Origin: Phoronis ovalis
Taxonomy: Eukaryota; Phoronida; Phoronidae
Direction of reading: 5' to 3'
NCBI GenBank assembly: GCA_028565635.1
Contig: JAOXYB010063256.1
Coordinates: forward strand, 1-10,470
Length of the DNA stretch: 10,470 nt
The position numbers and the translations under genes are program-made. How positions within the stretch are numbered: position 1 is the first letter of the stretch; every line of letters starts with the position of its first letter. Under the pieces are notes generated by a model. The model was not told the DNA's origin and did not search any database. It saw only the letters and a list, made by a program, of their open reading frames with translations. This document shows, one piece after another, positions 1 through 6,407 of the stretch.

Positions 1-186
1 CGTATTGTGTGTGCCTTGGTGTATCATCCCCATATGGTCAGTCAATTAGAAAACGGAGAACAACGCTATAAAGAAGTTTGGAAACAATGTTTGGCACCAC
101 TGACAGATTGTGTTGTGGAGTGGGTTCATTATTCCCTGCTTTGGTATATGCGTGGCATTATCTTTATGCTTGTTCATAAATCAGAG
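1..186 (+). CDS. GDE1-like glycerophosphodiester phosphodiesterase, internal exon (partial, runs off left edge)
   Basis: An open frame starting at base 1 encodes about 62 residues with no stop before a possible donor, GAG|GTATCT, at 186/187. Visible blocks in order are LVYHPHM, a charged stretch (ENGEQRYKEVWKQ), LTDCVVEWVHYSLLWYMRG, a hydrophobic run IIFMLV, and HKSE. The pattern of a D-x-(5)-W-x-H-x-x-LW-x-x-x-G segment followed by a hydrophobic stretch and a K-x-x-(I/V)-S-like end matches my memory of the C-terminal part of animal GDE1 (MIR16), a membrane-bound GDPD-family enzyme that hydrolyses glycerophosphodiesters such as glycerophosphoinositol. The catalytic histidine and acidic residues of the GDPD fold lie upstream, outside the window. 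The next exon at 1297-1423 continues the family pattern without a gap, which is the main support. Frame and content are clear; the exact donor is not, because the GT at 187 gives the wrong phase for that exon. Confidence 0.62.
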
Positions 187-1296
187 GTATCTAGCTAGGT
201 ACTAAAAATCCCCGGGCCCCGATAAAAATATGCGTAATAATTTAAGTGTATTGCCAATCAGATAGTTCTTAGACAGAGCTACATAACATTTACAGATTAT
301 CACATACAATCGCTTTCCATTCTTAATCACCTAAATCTGGAGGGATACTCAAGGCTTTTTGACTACGGGGATGTGCCGCCCAACCCAATCCACAATTTTA
401 GCTTGTGGTAGCAAACCCAATTCAATTTTTTTCAAATTTTAGGGGAGCAATCCAAATTTTGTAAAACATAAGGGTAGCAATTCAAAATTTTAAAATATTT
501 GAGTATAGCAATCCATTTTTAGGCAAACTGACTGATACAAATCAAATTCCAAAATTTAATTATGAATACAAACCTAAAATTAATCCAACTTATTTGCTGT
601 AAGCAATGGCAGTAATCCAAATTTTTGAATATCTTTACGGCAGCAATCCAAAAAAACACAGTAAGAAGTATAAAATCCAAATCCAAAATTTTCAACTGTA
701 CTGCACACCCTCACAATTAAAAAATAACTTGAGTAACCCAGGGACCTAGATAATTTAAAATACGAATCCATTTCGCTGGACTCTAACAAAGTTCGTTGAA
801 GGTTGCATGAGCAACATAAAGGTGAGTGACCATCGTAACTTGGGTCCGCGTATAAAACGATTTAGGCGAATAAAAAAATGATTACATGTACTGTGTAATG
901 ATCGTCGATGTTAGGTAGCCCTGTAAGAGACAGTTAAGTTATATTTACACTGAGTTTTCCAAATAGTTCAAAGTCGGTTAAATATAAAAGTCACGGAGTG
1001 CGGGTAGCTCCACCTAATACGCCTGTGGCTCTTTTAGTCCGGAGAAAAGGGTAGATTTTGGAGGTGCGTCTGATCTTCCCCGTCTACCATATTTGGAAGT
1101 GACCACCCTGTACTGAATATAGGGAGAGATCCCCGGGATTTTTAACCGACTTCAAACTTTTTGACAAAAACCCAGCTTTTAATTTGAGTTTAATTGAGTT
1201 TCTTTAAAATTATGTCATTCGGTAACACACAAACTCTACTCAAGTTTAACGTCATGTTTTTGTCAACAAAACTAAATTGATTTCTTTCTGTTCCAG
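187..1296 (+). other. Putative intron of the GDE1-like gene
   Basis: This stretch separates the two GDE1-like exons. It begins GTATCT after the HKSE codons and ends in a good pyrimidine-rich acceptor, TTTCTTTCTGTTCCAG. It has stops in all frames and carries the repeat element at 335-751. Near its ends are 13-bp inverted sequences at 204-216 and 1131-1143, matching at 12 of 13 positions. Splicing exactly at 186/1297 would shift the frame by one base, so the left boundary, or the idea that this is a single intron, is uncertain. Confidence 0.5.
335..751 (+). repeat. Degenerate interspersed repeat (MITE-like) with internal AGCAATCCAAATTTT repeats
   Basis: The left end reads ATCTGGAGGGATACTCAAGG and the reverse complement of the right end reads ATCTAGG, a few bases, then TTACTCAAG, giving weak terminal inverted repeats. 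Just inside the left end is ATGTGCCGCCC (371-381), found again in reverse orientation in the element at 4176-4532 (4486-4496). The body holds at least six degenerate copies of a motif near GGNAGCAATCCAAATTTT, at about 407, 443, 472, 503, 608 and 639. This style of AT-rich, end-inverted, internally repetitive element resembles dispersed repeats I recall from marine invertebrate genomes; I cannot name the family. No target-site duplication is visible, so the ends are approximate. Open frames here, such as that on the minus strand at 580-789, are chance. Confidence 0.5.
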
Positions 1297-1423
1297 AAAT
1301 GTCATTGAATACTGGCAGAATAAAGGAATAAAAGTGATAGTTTACGGCGCTGATAACATTCAAGAGAACGCATATTTTTGGGAACTCCTAAAAGTATCGT
1401 ATGTAACTGATGTTGTCAACTGA
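1297..1423 (+). CDS. GDE1-like glycerophosphodiester phosphodiesterase, terminal exon
   Basis: After the acceptor TTCCAG ending at 1296, one leftover base is followed by 41 codons from 1298 and then TGA, TGA and TAA in frame. Key blocks are NVIEYWQNKGIKVIV, YGADN, ENAYFWELLKV and SYVTDVVN. This is the C-terminal GDPD pattern: a W-x-x-(K/R)-G-(I/V)-x-V strand, the region that is usually WTVN, an acidic and aromatic helix, and the final Y-(I/V)-TD that closes the TIM barrel. In GDE1 proteins as I recall them, this follows the hydrophobic segment and HK-type block of the previous exon directly, which fits 1-186. One oddity is YGAD where WTVN is normal. It requires a phase-2 upstream exon, whereas the apparent donor at 186 is phase 0. 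If the gene is intact it encodes a membrane-anchored phosphodiesterase. Confidence 0.6.
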
Positions 1424-1823
1424 TGATAAACTTAATTTGAAATATGTACGAGCGTCGTGCTAAAGAGAGTCACCATATTGGGGCAAGTGAACAAATATAT
1501 AGTAACATTTGGATGAATCGTACTAAATACTAACGAAAACGTCAATGTGCGCATTGTGCACTAAAGACATTTTAAGAAGCGAAGTTGTAACACTGATGAA
1601 CCAAATATATGAAATATGAACTTTGAATTGGTATTTTCAGTTCCTAATATTTTAGCTCAAATTCCACCAGATTGCAAGAAATTGCATGTTACTAGACTTA
1701 AAGTTCAATTTTTTTTAGCAGGGTGTGGGCGATCGAAAACAAAATCTCTGTTTTGTTGGACATCCGTGCATGGACGTGGCATCTCATTTAGTAACGGTTA
1801 ATAAATGGTCTGTCTAGACGTAC
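1424..1823 (+). other. Likely 3' UTR of the GDE1-like gene with poly(A) signal at 1800-1805
   Basis: No reading frame of note follows the triple stop. The first canonical AATAAA lies at 1800-1805, followed by a T/G-rich stretch (TGGTCTGTC), which is the usual arrangement for cleavage some 15-25 bases downstream. The end near 1823 is inferred. A short open frame at 1616-1801 has no recognisable protein features and is treated as chance. Confidence 0.4.
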
Positions 1824-3258
1824 CAGTTCACAATGATTCAAAATATTTTAAATGAACTGTTTTCATTCAACTTTTAGGTATAATGTTTAATTTATTCCAA
1901 CATTTAAATACATAAAAAAATTCTAATCCTCCTGGCTAGCTGGATAACTCTATAAAAACAAAGATTTGGCAAGGATCATTCTTATACCTGTGTATATAGA
2001 TGTAATTTGAAATTGTAACAAAAATCTCTGAATAAGATTCGTATCATGGTTAAAAGATGAATCTAAAGCAAATTCCGTTTAAGAGCGTACGTTTGTACAT
2101 TGCTTGGTGTATCCGCCATACGCATTTATCCGGGGTGTCCTACTCAAGGGAATTACTGATATCCATGCATGTTTGTGAATGGGTTTTTGAAAAAGCCCCT
2201 GGACGCGTTTTCCCAAGTTTAAATTTGACCCCTTTTCACACACTAAAAGAAATTTTAGATACCCGGAGTGCGGTGAGAAATTTTTGTATACTCTATATGC
2301 GTTGAGAATGTTTTTTTAAAAACTCTTTTCACTGCATTTAGTTATATACCTATAGTACAATAGTGCAGTAAGTGAACTCACATAGGTTTCCATTGTGTAA
2401 TAAAGGTACACTTTTGTATATTTTATTGAAAAATGCAACCCGTATTATGTAACGCGCGTTAACGTGCTTTGCTTTTTAAAAAATACCCTGTTTAGCGTTT
2501 TTTTCCACATACATGCGTACCACGTACGTTCCACTGATTTGAGTCCGACTCCGGGCGCATATCGGGTTGCATGATGACAACTGAGGACCTGTCCTTTGCT
2601 ACTTTGTTGAAAGCCGGTTGTAAGTTGTTACTCATGATGCTCTGCATTTATTCGAAACCTACCATACTATTACATTATATATATTATTTTCGGAATTTCA
2701 TGATTGATGGTGCTGGTGACATTAGATGAGAATAAGAGTAAATGAAAATTTAGTAGAATTAATATCGTTTTATTATAATTATTCATACTGTTATCATTTG
2801 TACAATAAAATATGTATTGCATAGTATATCTGTTAGGCATTACTATATATTAATTGTATTTTCTTTTTAGGTTATATTTTACATATTATACCATAAGCAT
2901 TTACTATATTTATGTATAATTATAGATAGCTTTTTTCAACAATCAAAAGTATGAACACAATTAACCGACAGTTGTGATTTACATGGATGTGCCTTAGATT
3001 ATCAAACGCCATTACAATATTTTAAAGAAAATACACAAATAGGCAGCGTCTTCAAATATTCACTCAGTACTCAAATGTCCAGCTGATGAACTCTGCAAAC
3101 TACTTTTGCTATAGGCAACAAACCTATCGATTTTGTTTTTATTCCTTTTTACGATGTTTAAATAAAATAATGATTATATTGCTAATGTTTATAACCATAC
3201 TTCAGTTTTAAGCTTCCTAGTAGTGGCCAGCTGATATCTGCCAGGAAAATACCATAAA
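1824..3258. other. Intergenic, no gene recognised
   Basis: About 1.4 kb of AT-rich sequence with scattered stops on both strands. The longest frame (2057-2305, +) shows no domain, signal peptide or family motif that I recognise. The only local structure I can point to is a perfect 10-bp CpG palindrome, AACGCGCGTT, at 2451-2460, overlapped by CGTTAACG at 2457-2464, and a very AT-rich stretch at about 2640-2950. I see no tRNA or rRNA signature. Confidence 0.6.
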
Positions 3259-3612
3259 ATCCTGGGGGGCATTGAGTTGTAAAATGGGTAAGCATGCTCG
3301 TTACCAAAATCGCGTAAAAAGAGTACCTTTTGAAGATTAAGTGCTTAACGCACGTTATGCGTTTAGAGTATGAACATTGGCCGTTTTGAGGAAAGATGGT
3401 TATGGTTTATTTTTACCTTGGTATTGCTTAATAAGGTCAATTTTTGGTGATGAAAGTCTTGCTTTAAGGGGGTGTTTAGTCTTGATAGGGTATCATTTTT
3501 GAGATTGATCTTGATTTTTTTGTACCCCTGGATCACTTGTTTAGAGTTTGTTTCTTCTGGCCATTCACGAGCATGGGTACTCACTTTACATCCGAGTGGC
3601 TCACCCAGGGAT
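3259..3612. mobile_element. MITE-like element with about 45-bp terminal inverted repeats
   Basis: The left end (3259-3301) begins ATCCTGGGGGGCATTG and continues TGTAAAATGGGTA, two bases, CATGCTCGT. The right end (3567-3612) read in reverse complement begins ATCCCTGGGTGAGCC and continues TGTAAAGTGAGTA, two bases, CATGCTCGT. The inner 24 positions match at 20. The span is 354 bp, almost the same as the element at 4176-4532, whose left end (ATCCGGAGGGGCACTC) resembles this one's left end. It has no coding capacity for a transposase, so it would be non-autonomous. No target-site duplication is evident, consistent with an old insertion. Short frames inside it (both strands, about 3363-3660) are not considered genes. 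Confidence 0.6.
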
Positions 3613-3773
3613 GAAGGTAATAAGAGTCTGAATTCGCTTCCTTATTGTTGTGGTTGCTAAACTGGAATTTTATTTTTACTTGCGCGTTAAATTTCCTGTC
3701 AATAAAACATCCACCCTAGTTCAACAAGACAATATAATAATGAAGTGGTTTACATTGTCATAAATGAAACTCC

Positions 3774-3892
3774 GTGAATAAAACGCCTCTCTTATGATTA
3801 TCAGTACAACGATAGAGTGTGTACATTTGTCTGTGAATAAAGACTTCTCTAACAGTGTTATCAGTATAAGAATCCTTGAAAGGTTTTATGGT
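3774..3892. repeat. Imperfect tandem duplication, unit about 60 bp
   Basis: Two units begin with GTGAATAAA at 3774 and 3833. Each carries a CTCT pyrimidine motif and then TTATCAGTA, at 3798 and 3858, so landmarks repeat at 59-60 bp. The units have diverged considerably between landmarks, and the outer right boundary is approximate. No coding role is evident. Confidence 0.5.
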
Positions 3893-3896
3893 TATG

Positions 3897-3936
3897 CAAT
3901 GTAACATTTCCTCTGGCAATATAACATTTCCTCTGC
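3897..3936. repeat. 20-bp tandem duplication
   Basis: CAATGTAACATTTCCTCTGG at 3897-3916 is followed directly by CAATATAACATTTCCTCTGC at 3917-3936, 18 of 20 bases identical. It lies just after the 60-bp duplication, so this stretch looks prone to replication slippage or unequal exchange. Confidence 0.85.
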
Positions 3937-4175
3937 CTTAAATTCGCTACTAAATTATGAGTCAACAATGATATGGTAAGTACAGGTTGCAAAATGTAAA
4001 GAGACGTAAGAATAGCTTGGTTTATTGATTATATCCCCATGTTAATGCTAATAAATGACAGGGGAGGCAATATGAAAGTGGTACGCTTATCTTAACGTGA
4101 AAATGTAAAATTTCGAACAGTCGTCGCGTTACTATTTGGTTTGGATATGCTTTTTGTCCGTTTTATTTGCCTACA

Positions 4176-4532
4176 ATCCGGAGGGGCACTCTCTTTTATA
4201 TGAGGTAAGGGTGTGAGGCCCTGAAATATCCCCGGAATTGACAAAATACCTACCCTGCAATATCCTTGGCCCCAAAAATCGTCTCCGTGCTGCCAGAAAA
4301 AATTCACAAGCAAAAAAAGGTCATTTCCACTTCTATACTCATATACGCCCAAATAAAGCTAAGGCTTAAACACTGAATATTTAACTTCCGGGTGTAACTA
4401 CCCTATGCCACTCTAAAATATCCTGAAATTAAGTGAAAATGACCCACCCTGAAATATCCTGGTAGCCCAAGAAAGCGACCCTGAAGGGCGGCACATGTAT
4501 ATATAGACCGATATAGGAAGTCCCCCCGGGAT
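4176..4532 (-). mobile_element. MITE-like element with terminal inverted repeats and a putative target-site duplication
   Basis: The left end reads ATCCGGAGGGGCACTC and the right end in reverse complement reads ATCCCGGGGGGACTTCC. CTACA flanks both sides (4171-4175 and 4533-4537), extending to CTACAAT if the terminal AT is counted as duplicated. Such flanking direct repeats are the mark of DNA-transposon insertion. The element is 357 bp. Inside the right end is GGGCGGCACAT (4486-4496), the exact reverse complement of ATGTGCCGCCC in the element at 335-751, so the two are related and in opposite orientation. The body has a degenerate CCTGAAATATCC motif repeated at about 4220, 4420 and 4449. No transposase is encoded. 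Minus-strand frames here are not genes. Confidence 0.6.
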
Positions 4533-5020
4533 CTACAATAACGAGGGGTGTGTTATAGAGGTGTGACACTGTTATAGGCGCTCTATAGAATTTGCTTTGT
4601 CACAGCTAAAAGGTTTACTTCGTTAGGATGGGATTGTGATTGGAATGTATATCTCGCAAAAAGTAATTGCAAACTGAGAATAAAACTTGGAGACATCATG
4701 CAGTCGATGTTCTTTTGACTTATTGAAATAGGGAGATTATTCCAACACAGTCACTATCGAAGGGTGTTAATTTTTTTAACAGGTCACTTAATCACTTAAT
4801 TAGGTTTTGTTTATAAATAGTCATGTTGAAACATGGGTACCAAATTTCATATTATCTGCCCCAGGGGCTAAATGTTTTAAAACATTTGTATGCTTAGAAC
4901 AGCATTATCGAAGCATTTTTACAATTAACGGTTCATTTTACGTAGAACTATCCAAACAATGCAAGCAATTTAATTGCATGTTACGTTTGAAAGCGCAGTA
5001 AAATAAACTTTCCAAATTGG
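4533..5020. other. Intergenic, no gene recognised
   Basis: AT-rich sequence between the 357-bp element and the palindrome at 5021. One open frame of 64 codons (4807-5001, +) has no signal peptide, domain or low-complexity pattern that would support it, and its codon content is what random AT-rich DNA gives. I see no RNA gene. Confidence 0.55.
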
Positions 5021-5040
5021 CATGTCAGTGTACTGACATG
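5021..5040. repeat. Perfect inverted repeat (9-bp arms, 2-base centre)
   Basis: CATGTCAGT at 5021-5029 and ACTGACATG at 5032-5040 are exact reverse complements separated by GT. This could be a protein-binding palindrome or a cruciform-prone site. It is too short to call a hairpin RNA gene, and nothing around it suggests a transcript. Confidence 0.7.
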
Positions 5041-5366
5041 TAATATATATAACTTATGTTCTGTATTCTATTGCGGATTATTCGTAAAACACAAATAGGT
5101 CTTACTCCGCCTTCTTCGGGGAAGGATTTCAATATATTGCAAAATTTGGTAACACTTGTGTAGACTTGGCCTTATAATTATGTAGTATGACTGGAACTAC
5201 CGAAGCAAAAAAACTTGAATAAAGCGAGACCAAAAAAACCTTGTTTCACACTTGCTTCAAATTTTGGCGTTTTCACTTTTTTAAACATGTTTAATGTCCG
5301 TCAGGTGAAATTTCAGCCATTTTATTTTTTTATTTTAAAAAACCAGATGACAAAACCCAACTTGCA

Positions 5367-5426
5367 CAAATTCTCGTGGTGTTGCCTGTTTCAAAATGGC
5401 GCTCATAGGCAAATTCTCGCGGTGTT
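5367..5426. repeat. Imperfect 17-bp direct repeat, 43-bp spacing
   Basis: CAAATTCTCGTGGTGTT (5367-5383) recurs as CAAATTCTCGCGGTGTT (5410-5426) with one mismatch. The purpose is unknown; it may be the remnant of a local duplication. Confidence 0.6.
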
Positions 5427-5566
5427 TGTCTAATTTCTCCAGCAGCGTGTTCCGTGATTGAGTCACTATCATGCCTTGGGGGCGGGCTATCATGGTATAT
5501 AATTTACTTGTATCTTATCATTGTTTATGTATCATTGTTTGTGTGAACTGGTGAAAATATGTCTGG

Positions 5567-5599
5567 AATTCAAGGACAATTCAAGGACAATTCAAGGAG
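5567..5599. repeat. Short tandem repeat, 3 x 11 bp (AATTCAAGGAC)
   Basis: Three head-to-tail copies at 5567-5577, 5578-5588 and 5589-5599, the last ending in G instead of C. It is a small minisatellite and may vary between individuals. It lies in a chance open frame (5521-5751) that shows no protein family features. Confidence 0.85.
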
Positions 5600-5745
5600 G
5601 AATTTCAGTGATAATAGTAACTTTGATATATAATCGCGCGGTTTATAGTGTGCACAGAAACAAGAGGCGGAAGACTCAAACAGTGCATGATAGGAAGTGC
5701 ATCTGCAGGCAAACACTGCTGCATAAAGTAGATGCAAAAGACATT

Positions 5746-6083
5746 CTCTAGGGTTCGTGAGAAAGCATTAAAAATCGATCACATGCAAAATAAATAAAAG
5801 CAAAACATACATGTTGGTAAATTTGACCATTTCAAAATCAACTACAAATAATTCTAGAGAAAACAGCTTTTTTTCCATACAAAAATTGAAAAGTAAAAAA
5901 ATTAAACACTTCAAAAAATAAAATAAAAAAACCCCTATCTACTCAGCTTTTAAGAGCTTTCGTTGGTTAAGCACTTATTTTTTTAAAATTAAAATAAAAA
6001 CCACCCTTAAAAAACTAATCTTTTTGATGTGGCGTAAAGTATACATTGTTAAGCAGAGTGCCCCTAGAGTATATTCTCACGAA
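5746..6083. repeat. A/T-rich block bounded by short inverted repeats; possible eroded MITE
   Basis: CTCTAGGG at 5746-5753 and TTCGTGAGAA at 5754-5763 have exact reverse complements on the right: CCCTAGAG at 6062-6069 and TTCTCACGAA at 6074-6083. The roughly 300 bp between is very A-rich with several poly-A and poly-T runs. GAGTGCCCCT (6057-6066) matches the reverse complement of the left terminus of the 357-bp element (AGGGGCACTC). The order of the two inverted blocks differs between the ends, so this is not a clean terminal inverted repeat. It may be an eroded or rearranged insertion, or coincidence in a low-complexity region. Confidence 0.35.
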
Positions 6084-6215
6084 TGGCTTTTCCAACCGCC
6101 CTCCTTAATTAATTCTAAACATATAAAAAAGGTACATATGCAACAGATTTTTTTTTATTTGATGTGATGTATAATGTAGTATAATAATTTACTCAACTAC
6201 TTGTTTAAAGTCATA

Positions 6216-6251
6216 TATATAAACCATAAACCATTGTTTATAGTGTCAGAG
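6216..6251 (+). promoter_or_regulatory. Candidate core promoter of the Toll-like receptor gene (TATA box and initiator)
   Basis: TATATAAA at 6216-6223 is followed about 32 bases downstream by TCAGAG (6246-6251), close to the invertebrate initiator TCAGTY. That spacing is normal for TATA-dependent starts and would give a leader of about 160 bases before the ATG at 6408. A second weaker pair is TATATA at 6315-6320 with TCACTCT at 6353-6359, spaced too widely. In a genome this AT-rich, TATA-like strings arise by chance, and an upstream non-coding exon cannot be excluded. Confidence 0.35.
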
Positions 6252-6293
6252 TATATAGTCGTGTTTATAGAGGAAATAATAGTAAATCAATTG

Positions 6294-6302
6294 ATGGAAT
6301 AG
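6294..6302 (+). promoter_or_regulatory. Two-codon upstream ORF in the inferred 5' leader
   Basis: ATG GAA TAG lies 106 bases before the receptor start and is the only ATG between the candidate initiator and the main ATG. If it is transcribed, it could reduce or modulate translation of the receptor. Its presence in the mRNA depends on the promoter call. Confidence 0.35.
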
Positions 6303-6407
6303 CTACGAAAAGTCTATATAGGAACGACCTCACTGGGCTATAGAGTCTAGTGTCACTCTAGCTGTTGAGTTAACATTGTATCTATAAGAAATACTAGGCG
6401 CTCCGAC

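Noticed and set aside
580-789. 69-codon minus-strand open frame
   Set aside because: It overlaps the degenerate repeat element at 335-751, has no domain or signal, and its composition follows the repeat units.
985-1090. GC-richer stretch that might be a tRNA-derived SINE
   Set aside because: I could not find a convincing B box (GGTTCGANNCC-type) or cloverleaf; only a short GGTAGA/TCTACC inverted pair is present.
2057-2305. 82-codon plus-strand open frame
   Set aside because: No recognisable family, no signal peptide or helix pattern, and no convincing splice sites flanking a conserved block; expected by chance at this length.
3363-3660. Overlapping open frames on both strands (73 and 62 codons)
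   Set aside because: Most of the sequence lies inside the 354-bp inverted-repeat element, whose structure explains it; the proteins show no family features.
4092-4352. 86-codon minus-strand open frame
   Set aside because: It overlaps the left half of the 357-bp MITE-like element; such elements carry no genes of their own and the translation resembles no transposase.
5110-5125. CCTTC-TTCGGG-GAAGG hairpin
   Set aside because: Five-base stem in non-coding eukaryotic DNA; too short to claim a terminator or RNA gene.
5215-5751. Two plus-strand open frames (72 and 76 codons) upstream of the receptor
   Set aside because: They contain local direct and tandem repeats and no domain; there is no sign of an exon belonging to the receptor, whose own ATG is preceded by an in-frame stop.
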